Shown here piece by piece: positions 18,369 to 28,811 of a stretch of DNA of 36,394 nt. Under the pieces are notes generated by a model, which was given only the letters and a program-made list of their open reading frames with translations, was not told the origin of the DNA and made no database searches. The position numbers were made by a program, and so were the translations under genes. The number at the start of each line of letters is the position of its first letter. Position 1 is the first letter of the stretch. The DNA is from Nitrosomonas sp. Nm84 (GTDB lineage Bacteria; Pseudomonadota; Gammaproteobacteria; Burkholderiales; Nitrosomonadaceae), in contig NZ_QJJP01000033.1 in the NCBI RefSeq assembly GCF_003201565.1, positions 1 through 36,394 on the forward strand, given 5' to 3'.

Positions 18369-18599
18369 AAAAGGAATATCTTAAGACATGCTTATGTCTG
18401 AAAGTTGGTTTGCGGGCTTTTATTCAGTATAAAGGATTTTTTAGAAATAACAGAATCACGCTTTACAAACCGTCATTACGGATTTTGTTTGAACAGTTAA
18501 AAATAAAGTAAGCTATCCGTTGGTTAACAATATTATTTTTGGCTTAAGTCGAATATTTCCAGATCGATAGTCAGCGAAAGTGTTGATAGCAACAAATGA

Positions 18600-20633
<2,034 letters not shown>

Positions 20634-20640
20634 TGGTTAA

Positions 20641-21285
20641 CTATCCCACTTGGGTCGCAACCGTGAAACAGCAGTAATTTCCTTTCTTAACGATGCATTC
20701 CTTGTGCTGGATGTCAGTTTTTAGTAAAGCAGCCAAAAAACTCAGGTCGAGTGCGCAAAATCCCTGCTGTGCTTCGGCGAGTTTATGAAAAATGCAATTA
20801 TTGGCGATAATTTCGTCGTGCTGATCCGAGCTTTTCCTAACACTTGCGTCATAGCCCAGTTCACTCATAATCGCCGCTACTTCACGAAGCTTGTCAGTTG
20901 GCGATAATTGATTCGCCATACGGTTTTCAAACTCTCCCGCCATTTGCTCTCCGAGTGATTGCAAGCATGCTTGCAACTCCTGTTCGCCCAGATTTTTGTC
21001 AACCCAGGTAAACAGTAGTTTTGCAATGAACGAATAGCGCCGCTGAAAAAGCTCCAAGCCACTCGGGGATAACGAATAAATTCTGCTGGGCCTGCCGCCG
21101 GTGCTTTCTTGCATAGCGCTCTGTATAAAACCACTACTTCCCAGACTGGAAAGGTGCTGATTGACTGCGTTGCGGGAAATGCACAGCAATTGTGACAATT
21201 CATCCACCGTGAGCCCGCTGCGGTGATGAAGCAAAGCCGTGACCAATGATTGCTGACTTTGACCTAAAAATGATAAAGCGGACAT
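20641..21285 (-). CDS. SufR-like winged-helix regulator with a cysteine-rich sensor domain
   Basis: A 214-residue transcription factor. The N-terminal winged helix (about 10-75) reads LTVDELSQLLCISRNAVNQH and GRPSRIYSLSPSG, as in the ArsR/DeoR-like group that includes SufR. The C-terminal half carries cysteines at 164, 177, 197, 205 and 206 (NNCIFHKLAE, QGFCALDL, KECIVKKGNYCC), close to the layout with which SufR-type repressors hold an Fe-S cluster. The first spacing, C-x12-C, is the same as in SufR. Cluster-dependent sensing of iron, oxygen or nitric oxide is therefore likely but inferred. It is divergent from two small membrane-protein genes (119 bp between the starts) and probably controls them and itself. 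It is convergent with ligA. Confidence 0.85.
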   Translation of the reverse strand: MSALSFLGQSQQSLVTALLHHRSGLTVDELSQLLCISRNAVNQHLSSLGSSGFIQSAMQESTGGRPSRIYSLSPSGLELFQRRYSFIAKLLFTWVDKNLGEQELQACLQSLGEQMAGEFENRMANQLSPTDKLREVAAIMSELGYDASVRKSSDQHDEIIANNCIFHKLAEAQQGFCALDLSFLAALLKTDIQHKECIVKKGNYCCFTVATQVG

Positions 21286-21356
21286 TCTAATTTCTTTGTA
21301 AAAATTGAAGTCAGCAGTTTTGACATATTTTTATTGCAAAAGTCCCAAAATATAAA

Positions 21357-21375
21357 GTAAAGTAGAATTCCTTAC
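21357..21375. promoter_or_regulatory. possible operator dyad between the SufR-like regulator and the membrane genes
   Basis: GTAA-N11-TTAC lies in the divergent intergenic region (GTAAAGTAGAATTCCTTAC), just upstream of TACAAT and the AGGAGG ribosome site of the plus-strand gene. A TTGACA at 21320-21325 is also present but lacks a well-spaced -10. The dyad is imperfect and short. Confidence 0.25.
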
Positions 21376-21404
21376 AATATTATATAGAAAAATAGGAGGA
21401 GTTA

Positions 21405-21743
21405 ATGCTTACATATCTAATCGTAGTTTTAGCAATCGCAGCTGTTGGAGGTGTCGTATTGGCCTCGAAAGTATTTGCTGGGCAATTGGCACCATGGTCT
21501 TTGTCGATTGTTCATGCCTTGCTGGGAGCAACAGGTCTCGTCATGCTGATCATGTTGGTTCTGGAAGGCTCGGGCGATACGCGCCTAACGGCTGCGCTGG
21601 GTCTGCTTGTTGTGGCTGCATTGGGTGGATTTTATCTGGCTTCAATCCATGTTAAAGGTAGCGTTGCACCTAAAAACATCGTGCTCATTCACGCAGGTGT
21701 GGCGGTAGCAGGCTTTCTGACGCTGTTAAGCATATTTATTTAA
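21405..21743 (+). CDS. small integral membrane protein, about four helices
   Basis: A 112-residue protein that is almost entirely hydrophobic, with about four membrane helices (MLTYLIVVLAIAAVGGVVLA, SIVHALLGATGLVMLIMLVL, ALGLLVVAALGGFYLASI, VLIHAGVAVAGFLTLLSIFI). Single histidines in helices two and four (VHALLG, LIHAGVA) occupy similar positions and could bind heme or metal. This is a possibility rather than a recognised motif. I do not recognise the family. A perfect AGGAGG lies 6 bp before the ATG. It is followed 16 bp later by the DUF2231 gene, so the two are an operon, divergent from the SufR-like regulator. Confidence 0.85.
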   Translation: MLTYLIVVLAIAAVGGVVLASKVFAGQLAPWSLSIVHALLGATGLVMLIMLVLEGSGDTRLTAALGLLVVAALGGFYLASIHVKGSVAPKNIVLIHAGVAVAGFLTLLSIFI

Positions 21744-21759
21744 TTCACAAGGAAAACTC

Positions 21760-22197
21760 ATGAAGCACCCTATCCATCCAATGCTGGTTCATTTCCCGAT
21801 AGCGACCTGGTTTCTTGCCACGATAGCAGACATCGCCAGTTTATTTACCAATAATGAGCAAGTCGGTTGGGTGGCTGGGGTGTTGCTGGTCATCGGAACG
21901 ATTACCGCACTATTTGCGATGATGGCCGGTTTATTAGAACTAGGAAAAATTGACGCACAGAGTCCGGCCGCGAAGATTGCCAATCAGCACATGATTTTGA
22001 TCATGACCAGCTGGTCTTTTTATGCGGTCAGCTTATTTATGCGTCTGAACGGCACGCAGCTCGAGCAACCAGGACTGATTGCCATCGTCTTATCGGTTAT
22101 TGGGTTTGCTTTTCTTTGCAGCGCAGGTTGGATGGGAGGGAAACTGGTATATGAATATGGTGTTGGTATCCAAAAAGACCTAGGAAACCATAAGTAA
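21760..22197 (+). CDS. DUF2231 family membrane protein
   Basis: A 145-residue protein with four membrane helices and the DUF2231 signature near the N-terminus, HPIHPMLVHFPIATWF, plus the second conserved stretch GLLELGKID and a later His in NQHMILIM. The helix histidines are conserved in the family and have led to suggestions of heme or electron-transfer roles, but no function is established. The family often lies near redox genes. AAGGAAA precedes the ATG. It forms an operon with the small membrane protein upstream. Confidence 0.88.
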   Translation: MKHPIHPMLVHFPIATWFLATIADIASLFTNNEQVGWVAGVLLVIGTITALFAMMAGLLELGKIDAQSPAAKIANQHMILIMTSWSFYAVSLFMRLNGTQLEQPGLIAIVLSVIGFAFLCSAGWMGGKLVYEYGVGIQKDLGNHK

Positions 22198-22527
22198 TCA
22201 TCATCTGTCATTTCGAAATTCAGAAGGAATTTTTGGTGACCTCAGTAGGAATTTCTTGCTGCATGCGGAATGCTGTTGCTTTTCAACGAGCAGTGCGGTC
22301 GCACGCGTAATTGCGTCTCCCTATGTAATTTTATCAATTTTACCTCTAAGCCTTGCATCAGTGGCCGACTGTTAATCGCTTTGCCATGTGACGGTGTTTC
22401 TGCATGGAATTCTGCTAAAGTACGACATTAATGCGCATAGGATCATGGGCGACGGGAGGAATCCTGTTTGTTAGGTCGCTCACTGTTTCAGTACAGCGGT
22501 TCAATTAAATCCAGTAATTCCATTATC
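22198..22527. other. 330-bp intergenic stretch, nothing definite
   Basis: No gene, clear terminator or known RNA was recognised. Near its end GGAGGA (22455-22460) sits 7 bp before an in-frame TTG at 22468, which could extend the hpt product N-terminally by 20 residues. Confidence 0.5.
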
Positions 22528-23073
22528 ATGAAAAGTGTCCAACAAGCTGAGCGAATACTTGAAGAAGCCGAATTAATTCATTCTGAGCAAACAGTGGTGC
22601 AAACAGTGCATCGTTTGGCGACAGATATCACACGGGAATTAGCTCAACAATATCCACTGGTTTTATGTGTGATGGGTGGGGCGGTGGTGTTTACCGGGCA
22701 ATTGCTGCCGCAACTGCGGTTTCCACTTGATTTCGATTATCTGCATTTGACGCGCTACGACAAAAAAATGACGGGGGGTGAAATTCATTGGCAGGCGGAG
22801 CCGAAAGAAAACATGAAAGATCGGGTTGTCTTGGTGCTGGATGACATTCTGGATGAAGGCATTACGCTGGCCGCCATTCGTGACAAAGTATTGGAAAAGG
22901 GTGCGAAAGCATTTTATAGTGCGGTTCTTGCAGAAAAAGAAACGGGCAAACCCAAGCCATTCAAGGCTGATTTTGTTGGATTGACTGTGCCGGATCGCTA
23001 TGTGTTTGGTTTTGGCATGGATATCCACGGCGCGTGGCGGAATTTGCCCGCCATTTATGCAGTGAAAGATTAA
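22528..23073 (+). CDS. hpt: hypoxanthine-guanine phosphoribosyltransferase
   Basis: A 181-residue purine-salvage enzyme that joins hypoxanthine or guanine to PRPP to give IMP or GMP. Seen: LVLCVMGGAVVFTGQLLPQL, DYLHLTRYDKK, the PRPP-binding VLVLDDILDEGITLAAI and the base-binding ADFVGLTVPDRYVFGFGMD. Family members start close to the ATG at 22528, chosen here, but this ATG lacks a ribosome site. A TTG at 22468 has an excellent GGAGGA 7 bp upstream and is in frame, so a 20-residue extension is possible. mtnP follows 19 bp downstream. Together with it the gene would recycle hypoxanthine released from methylthioinosine. Confidence 0.93.
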   Translation: MKSVQQAERILEEAELIHSEQTVVQTVHRLATDITRELAQQYPLVLCVMGGAVVFTGQLLPQLRFPLDFDYLHLTRYDKKMTGGEIHWQAEPKENMKDRVVLVLDDILDEGITLAAIRDKVLEKGAKAFYSAVLAEKETGKPKPFKADFVGLTVPDRYVFGFGMDIHGAWRNLPAIYAVKD

Positions 23074-23092
23074 GCTTGGTAATGGAGGAATA

Positions 23093-23839
23093 ATGCTTGC
23101 AATCATTGGCGGCAGCGGTATGACGCAATTGCCCTGCCTGGAAATATCACACCGGCAGATCATACGCACACCCTATGGCGAACCCTCCGGCCCATTGACG
23201 TTTGGTAAAATCAGAGACCGTGATGTCGTGTTTCTGGCGCGGCATGGGCATGGCCATACGATTCCGCCGCATGCTATCAATTACCGCGCAAACTTATGGG
23301 CACTGCATTCGTTGAAACCGTTGCACGTCATTGCCGTGGCCTCGGTAGGGGGTATTCGATCCGACTTGGCGCCGGGCCGGCTGGTAGTTCCGGATCAGAT
23401 CATCGATTACACCTACGGACGCAGTTTCACCTATTTTGACAGCACGGAACAACGCGTGACGCATATTGATTTCACCCTGCCTTATAGTCAGCAAACCCGA
23501 GCGTTGCTGTTACAAGGAGCAAAAAATGCCAATACAGAAATTATCGATGGAGGGGTTTATGCAGCGACGCAAGGGCCCAGGCTCGAAACCGCCGCTGAAA
23601 TCAACCGGCTGGAACGCGATGGGGCGGATATGGTTGGCATGACCGGTATGCCGGAAACCGCGCTGGCAAGGGAATTGGAATTGAATTACGCCACCATTGC
23701 CGTGGTCGCCAATTATGCCGCCGGCCGCGGCACTAACGTGAATGGCATACCGCTCAAGGAAATTAACGCGGTGTTGGAACAGGCGATGGTGCGTGTCAGA
23801 AACATATTGGAACATGTGGTGAGTTGTCATGGCGATTAG
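23093..23839 (+). CDS. mtnP: S-methyl-5'-thioinosine phosphorylase
   Basis: A 248-residue PNP/MTAP-family phosphorylase. Seen: the N-terminal [76 protein letters not shown] and the closing [10 protein letters not shown]. The subgroup that prefers 5'-methylthioinosine (MTIP) rather than methylthioadenosine carries this MTGMPE-A-LAREL type of segment, so the product would be hypoxanthine plus methylthioribose-1-phosphate. The preceding hpt gene, which uses hypoxanthine, fits that assignment. GGAGG lies 6 bp before the ATG, and the gene overlaps def by 11 bp. The exact substrate is inferred. Confidence 0.9.
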   Translation: MLAIIGGSGMTQLPCLEISHRQIIRTPYGEPSGPLTFGKIRDRDVVFLARHGHGHTIPPHAINYRANLWALHSLKPLHVIAVASVGGIRSDLAPGRLVVPDQIIDYTYGRSFTYFDSTEQRVTHIDFTLPYSQQTRALLLQGAKNANTEIIDGGVYAATQGPRLETAAEINRLERDGADMVGMTGMPETALARELELNYATIAVVANYAAGRGTNVNGIPLKEINAVLEQAMVRVRNILEHVVSCHGD

Positions 23840-24362
23840 ACCGGTACTGAGAATGGGTGACCCCGTATTGTTGCAGGTCGCGGAAAAAATCGACCGATTC
23901 GATACTCCCGAGCTGCACGCGTTAATCCAGGATATGTACGACACTATGGAGTCGCTGAATGGCGCAGGCCTGGCGGCACCGCAGATTGGCGTGAGCTTGC
24001 AGGTGGCGATTTTCGGCTTTGACAAGAATCAGCGCTATCCCGATGCCGACGAAGTGCCTTTTACAGTTTTGCTTAACCCGCAGCTGACACCGTTATCCGA
24101 TGAAATGGAAGACGGTTGGGAAGGCTGCCTGAGCGTACCCGGAATGCGCGGCGTGGTACCGCGCTATGCGCACTTGCGCTATCAGGGCGTGGATCAATAT
24201 GGAACGGTGATTGATCGCAAAGTCAGCGGCTTTCACGCGCGCGTGGTGCAACATGAATGTGATCACTTGCAGGGGATTCTGTATCCGATGCGGATCACGG
24301 ATTTTAGGCAATTTGGGTTTACGGATGTGCTGTTTCCGGGGCAGGTGGTTGTGGATGATTAG
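23829..24362 (+). CDS. def: peptide deformylase
   Basis: A 177-residue metalloenzyme that removes the formyl group from the N-terminal Met of new proteins. The three family motifs are intact: [19 protein letters not shown] with the metal ligand Cys100, and QHECDHLQG with His142, catalytic Glu143 and His146. Its ATG lies inside the 3' end of mtnP, so it is translated from the hpt-mtnP transcript. It is probably a second, stand-alone deformylase copy, since the usual one sits with fmt elsewhere. That cannot be checked here. Confidence 0.95.
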   Translation: MAIRPVLRMGDPVLLQVAEKIDRFDTPELHALIQDMYDTMESLNGAGLAAPQIGVSLQVAIFGFDKNQRYPDADEVPFTVLLNPQLTPLSDEMEDGWEGCLSVPGMRGVVPRYAHLRYQGVDQYGTVIDRKVSGFHARVVQHECDHLQGILYPMRITDFRQFGFTDVLFPGQVVVDD

Positions 24363-24398
24363 GTTTGGATTATTTGCTTAGTACCTAGCTAGAATTAG

Positions 24399-25460
24399 AT
24401 GGAAATACACTTTTTATTCCCGAGACTTGACGAATTTTTGCTCATTGAAGAGATACTCAGAAATGATGATATTTTATTGGATGTTCTTGATATCGAGGGA
24501 AATCATCAGTATCAATTGATAAATTATCATCTGCATGAATCTAAGAAGTTTTCTTGCCTTCTTGATCGTAATATTGTTACTGATCTTGTTTCACTAATCA
24601 GAGGTAAACAGGTTCCAGAGGATTCCAGCGGGAAAAGTTTGAGAATAGTTGCTGGTTTGCAGGCATTCCTGAATGCCGCTGAAATTTTGTCCGAGCCAAG
24701 TATTGCTTACCATGAGTATATGGATACGGCGGATCTCGTGACTGCTGATACAGAACTTGCATTATTTCGAAGCGCAGATAATCTTAATGCTAATATTTTT
24801 CTAGACATAGCACTTGGTTTGCGGACTTCAGTGCCACAAGATGCTGTTCCACATTTCTCTTCGGGTGAACTTAAGAATAAGAATATACCCGAAAAGCTCA
24901 AATATTTTGAAAGAAACATCATTACAATCAAGAAGGCTCTGATTATCAAGGCATCGGGTGTATCGGATTATGAGGTTATGCTTCAACTTACTGATTGGTT
25001 GTTTGACAAATATATGTTTACTTCCCCGGCGTTCTTCTTCTTGTGTATTTATCTGAGTCATGGACGCATTCGGGGGATGCTCAAATCGCATAACTTGAAG
25101 GATATTAGGAATGCGACATGGGATCTATGTTTTCTGCAAGAGTGGAACTCACTATCAAAACAAAATTCTCAAGCTCGTTGGCTAGTGGCTACTCGAGACC
25201 GTGCGATCAAAGAAGTGGCACGTTTAATGTTCATACACAGTGAATCAGAAATACACTACCTGAAACAACTTGAGAGTGTATTCGGAAAAATGTGGGGAGC
25301 CAAGAATAATCATGGCAGGGACTTATTAGAGCGTATTCGGCAATTCCGGTTGCGTATGGATGATTCACAGCGAGGTATAGTAGGAGCTGACTCGACCTAC
25401 CTATTGCAACTTGACAGAGAAATAGATGCGGAATACAACGCGCTTGCTAATATGCGCTAA
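24399..25460 (+). CDS. PIN-like domain protein, probable accessory gene
   Basis: I do not recognise this 353-residue protein by name. It has the spaced acidic residues of a PIN-type metal-dependent RNase fold: Asp56 in FSCLLDRNIVTDLV, Glu95 in GLQAFLNAAEIL, Asp242 in ATWDLCFLQEWN and Asp267 in WLVATRDRAIKEVA, the last two in the usual helix-strand-Asp setting. A large helical insert lies between about 100 and 235. No signal peptide or membrane segment is evident. Its codon use is AT-richer than that of its neighbours, and it sits alone 36 bp after def, suggesting acquisition by transfer. No antitoxin-like partner is visible. A role in RNA cleavage or phage defence is inference, and the fold assignment itself rests on motif reading only. 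Confidence 0.7.
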   Translation: MEIHFLFPRLDEFLLIEEILRNDDILLDVLDIEGNHQYQLINYHLHESKKFSCLLDRNIVTDLVSLIRGKQVPEDSSGKSLRIVAGLQAFLNAAEILSEPSIAYHEYMDTADLVTADTELALFRSADNLNANIFLDIALGLRTSVPQDAVPHFSSGELKNKNIPEKLKYFERNIITIKKALIIKASGVSDYEVMLQLTDWLFDKYMFTSPAFFFLCIYLSHGRIRGMLKSHNLKDIRNATWDLCFLQEWNSLSKQNSQARWLVATRDRAIKEVARLMFIHSESEIHYLKQLESVFGKMWGAKNNHGRDLLERIRQFRLRMDDSQRGIVGADSTYLLQLDREIDAEYNALANMR

Positions 25461-25519
25461 CTACATAAAAAAGGAATTTTCATTATGTAAGCACACAGAA
25501 AATTCTGTACTTTGATCTA

Positions 25520-25969
25520 TTAACTATTACTAATCAATCCAGAAACCCATCCAATTAAATCCGGTTTAACCACCACCAGTATCACCACCGCAAACAGAAC
25601 CAGCACCGGAAATTCATTGAACCAGCGGTAAAACACGTGACCATGCGTGTTGCTGTCGGTTTTGAATGCCGTAACAAATTTTCCGCAGTAATAATGATAG
25701 ACGATCAATAATAATACCAGAGCCAGCTTGGCGTGCAGCCAGCCTCCGGAAAAACCGTAACCCAGCCACAACCACACGCCGAAAACCACGGTCAGTACCG
25801 CGCCGGGTGTCATGATGCCATAATACAGCTTGCGCTCCATGATTTTGAAGCGTTCTTTGCCGGGTTGGTCTTCGCACATGGCGTGATAAACAAACAAACG
25901 TGGCAGGTAGAATAGCCCCGCGAACCAGGTGACCATGAAAATGATGTGCAGTGATTTTATCCAGAGCAT
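25520..25969 (-). CDS. hemJ: protoporphyrinogen IX oxidase HemJ
   Basis: A 149-residue integral membrane protein of the HemJ (UPF0093) family, which oxidises protoporphyrinogen IX to protoporphyrin IX in heme synthesis. Seen: the conserved N-terminal His in SLHIIFMVTWFAGLFYLPRL, ERKLYYGIMTPGAVLTVVFG and the Lys of WLHAKLALVLLL, followed by NEFPVLVLFAVVILVVVKP. Four membrane helices are evident. It is a single gene, divergent from the M32 carboxypeptidase. A cytochrome-rich ammonia oxidiser has a high demand for heme. Confidence 0.93.
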   Translation of the reverse strand: MLWIKSLHIIFMVTWFAGLFYLPRLFVYHAMCEDQPGKERFKIMERKLYYGIMTPGAVLTVVFGVWLWLGYGFSGGWLHAKLALVLLLIVYHYYCGKFVTAFKTDSNTHGHVFYRWFNEFPVLVLFAVVILVVVKPDLIGWVSGLISNS

Positions 25970-26084
25970 GGCAGTGTGAATGATTGGTGTAAAAGTTGCT
26001 ATGATACTGGGCTTGGGGTTTTGGCGCTATCTCTTGCGATCAGGTGAATTAAGCGCGGCGTTTAGCATGATAAGATTAAGCGAG

Positions 26085-27602
26085 ATGACTATGAATCAAC
26101 ATTATCAGAATTTAGTCCACAAACTGGAAGAAATCGCCCATTTGGGCGGCGTCATGAGCACGTTGGGTTGGGATCAGGAGGTGATGATGCCGGCGGGAGC
26201 GAGTGATGCACGTGCCAAGCAAATTTCAGCGCTGGCAGGGATTATTTACGAGCGCATGACGGATCCCGCGCTGGGAGATTGTCTGAGCGAGTTAAATGAG
26301 CAGGATCTTGCTGCGTTGGGCGAAGCGGAGCGCTGCAATATCCGCGAAGCGCAGCGCAGCTATGAACTGGAAACCAAGGTGCCGAAGCGGTTGGTGCAGG
26401 AGTTGGCGGAACTGGGCTCGCGCGGGCATGGCGTTTGGGTGACGGCGCGCCAAGATAATAAGTTTGCCGATTTTGCGCCGGTGCTGAAACGTTTTCTGCA
26501 ATTGAAGACGGAATGGGCGCAGTGCGTTTCCCCCGAAATGGCGCCTTATGATGCGAACATCGATCTGTTTGAGCGCGGCACGACAATGGCCATGATTACG
26601 CCGATATTCGAGCGCCTGAAGCAGGAATTAATACCGTTGATTCATGCCATTCAAGACCATTCCTATCAACCGGATACGTCTTTTCTGCAAGGTCGGTTTG
26701 CGCTGGATAAACAGGAAGCGTTGGCGCGCAAAATCAGCCGGGACATGGGGTTCAATTTTGAACAGGGACGTATCGATGTGTCGGTACATCCGTTTTGCGG
26801 CGGAAGCCATCCGACCGATGTGCGCATCACCACACGCTATAAGGATAGTAATTTTATCGAATCACTGTATTCGGTGATCCATGAAACCGGCCATGCGCTC
26901 TACGAGCAGGGGCGTCCGCATGAGCTGGGGGATTTGCCGGCGTCAGAATCGTTGACGATGGGCATACACGAATCCCAGTCATTATTCTGGGAACGCATGA
27001 TCGCGCAGGGCAAACCTTTTTGTACACACTATTTCGATACCATACGCGCGGCGTTTCCGGAGAATCTGCAATCCGCTACGGTGGATTCGTTTTATCGCGC
27101 GATCAATACCTGCAAGGCGGATTTTATTCGCGTGGAAGCGGATGAAGTGACTTATCCGCTGCATATCATCCTGCGCTATGAAATCGAGAAAGGTTTGTTT
27201 GATGGTTCGATGCAGGTTGATGATTTGCCGCACATTTGGAACGAATTGATGCAGAAATACTTGGGAATCAAGCCGCCGACCGATACGCTCGGTGTGTTGC
27301 AGGATTCGCATTGGAGCGGCGGGGCGTTTGGGTATTTTCCTTCATACACGCTGGGTGCGATGTATGCGTGCCAGTTTTATAAAACGCTGTTGAGTGAGCA
27401 ACCGGATACTGAAGCAAATATCGCCAAAGGAAATTTTGCGCCGATTAAAGGCTGGCTCAACGAGAAAATTCACCGCCAAGGCAGTCTTTATACACCACAA
27501 GCGCTTGTTCAGCGCGTTACTGGAGAGGATTTGAATCCGGATTATTTCATTAATTACCTAAAAAGCAAATATGGCGAAATCTATGGGTTGAATCAGGCTT
27601 AG
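26085..27602 (+). CDS. thermostable carboxypeptidase 1, M32 family
   Basis: A 505-residue cytosolic zinc metallocarboxypeptidase that removes C-terminal residues with broad specificity. The zinc site HETGH (266-270, in SVIHETGHALYEQG) is followed by the M32 motifs HESQSLFWERMI, INTCKADFIRVEADEVTYPLH (the Arg-containing selectivity region), IRYEIEK-like ILRYEIEKGLF and GxFGYFPSYTLG. The frame is open to 25980, but the first 35 codons look non-coding and family members begin near MNQHYQNL, so ATG 26085 (or 26091) is preferred. No strong ribosome site is seen at either. It is a single gene between hemJ and pbpG. Confidence 0.93.
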   Translation: MTMNQHYQNLVHKLEEIAHLGGVMSTLGWDQEVMMPAGASDARAKQISALAGIIYERMTDPALGDCLSELNEQDLAALGEAERCNIREAQRSYELETKVPKRLVQELAELGSRGHGVWVTARQDNKFADFAPVLKRFLQLKTEWAQCVSPEMAPYDANIDLFERGTTMAMITPIFERLKQELIPLIHAIQDHSYQPDTSFLQGRFALDKQEALARKISRDMGFNFEQGRIDVSVHPFCGGSHPTDVRITTRYKDSNFIESLYSVIHETGHALYEQGRPHELGDLPASESLTMGIHESQSLFWERMIAQGKPFCTHYFDTIRAAFPENLQSATVDSFYRAINTCKADFIRVEADEVTYPLHIILRYEIEKGLFDGSMQVDDLPHIWNELMQKYLGIKPPTDTLGVLQDSHWSGGAFGYFPSYTLGAMYACQFYKTLLSEQPDTEANIAKGNFAPIKGWLNEKIHRQGSLYTPQALVQRVTGEDLNPDYFINYLKSKYGEIYGLNQA

Positions 27603-27628
27603 TTTTTTGAGCGCGAGTGGCATAGATA

Positions 27629-28453
27629 TTATGCCTGCCTGCGGCCTTGGTTACTCTCTATCCATTTTTTCACGCGATTGGCATCGCCGATACGGGTATT
27701 TTTACCCCAGGAATTCAGTAAAACAATGACCACGGGTTGACCGGAAATGTTGGCTTGCATTACTAGGCAGCGTCCGGCTTCACTCAAGTAGCCGGTTTTC
27801 GAGACATCGATTTCCCAACCTTGGTTGCGCACCAGACTATTGGAGTTGACATATTGTAATTGGCCGCGCTTGTTTCCAGGTGATACGGAATGTTGGGATG
27901 TCGTTGAGAATTCACGAATTGCCGCATAGTTATTGGAAGCAGTGACCAGTTTTGCCAGATCGCGCGCGGTAGCGACATTACCACTATTCAAACCGGAAGA
28001 GTCGACAAAACGGCTGTTCATCATACCGATTTTCCTGGCTTTTTGATTCATGGCGTTCACGAATGCCTGCGTGCCGCCCGGATAAGTGCGGCCAAGTGCC
28101 GCTGCGGCGCGATTCTCGGATGACATCAGCGCCAGTCGTAATAATTCATGGCGGGGATAGCTGCTTCCGACGGGCAAGCGCGAGGAAGTGTGCTTCAATT
28201 TATCGACATCGGCTTGAGTAATGGTGATTTTTTCATTCGGCGATAGCCGTGCATCCAGCGTGACCATAGCGGTCATTAATTTGGTAATGGAAGCGATGGG
28301 CATCACCTTGTCGGCATTTTTGTCATAAATGATGCGCGCATTCTGCGCATTGAATACCATTGCCGCCTGAGATTTGATATCCGGGTTGTTTTTTGCGAAG
28401 GCACTATGGGTATAAAAAAATATGACGCAAATTAACAGAATTGCTTGTTTCAT
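27629..28453 (-). CDS. pbpG: D-alanyl-D-alanine endopeptidase PbpG (PBP7/8 type)
   Basis: A 274-residue periplasmic serine endopeptidase that cleaves DD-crosslinks in peptidoglycan. It has a signal peptide (MKQAILLICVIFFYTHSAFA), the nucleophile motif SITK (Ser55, Lys58), the second motif in LMSSENRAAAALG and the KTG motif in VSKTGYLSEAGRCLVM. The short length without a C-terminal beta domain or membrane helix, and SSEN in place of SGN, place it with PbpG rather than with the carboxypeptidase at 15701. It is convergent with the M32 gene. Confidence 0.92.
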   Translation of the reverse strand: MKQAILLICVIFFYTHSAFAKNNPDIKSQAAMVFNAQNARIIYDKNADKVMPIASITKLMTAMVTLDARLSPNEKITITQADVDKLKHTSSRLPVGSSYPRHELLRLALMSSENRAAAALGRTYPGGTQAFVNAMNQKARKIGMMNSRFVDSSGLNSGNVATARDLAKLVTASNNYAAIREFSTTSQHSVSPGNKRGQLQYVNSNSLVRNQGWEIDVSKTGYLSEAGRCLVMQANISGQPVVIVLLNSWGKNTRIGDANRVKKWIESNQGRRQA

Positions 28454-28811
28454 TATTGATTTATCCCCATGAGTTAACTGAGCTCTCTGAAAATACCATT
28501 AAAAATTTCCCATTATCTGAATGCGACCGGAATCAAATCAAATATTCCGAATTATTACTATATAATTGCGCGAACCATAAGCTGTGCCATTGCCATACCG
28601 TAATTTTTCTATTTTACTATAAATCTAACCAAATTTTAATATAAAAAATTGATAATAAATTTCATATTTATAGTATGTTATGGCCTATTTTTGAGAATTT
28701 GAGTTAATAAATGAAGAGCAATGTGTTGATAATAGGATGAAAAGGCTTCTTTAAGTTAAACCAAAGATCAACATGATGATTTGATCCGTTTTTTCCAGCA
28801 CGACAGACCTG
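28454..28811. other. 358-bp AT-rich intergenic stretch
   Basis: It lies between the divergent pbpG and plsC starts. The centre (about 28600-28700) is very AT-rich. A 67-codon frame from 28441 has no credible start or ribosome site. No known RNA or repeat was recognised. Confidence 0.5.

Noticed and set aside
25490..25520. Palindrome ACAGAA-AA-TTCTGT downstream of the PIN-like gene and hemJ
   Set aside because: The loop of two bases is too tight for a terminator and there is no T run. It is probably chance in AT-rich DNA.
28441..28644. 67-codon plus-strand frame upstream of plsC
   Set aside because: Starts with TTG inside pbpG, lies in very AT-rich DNA and has no ribosome site or recognisable feature.
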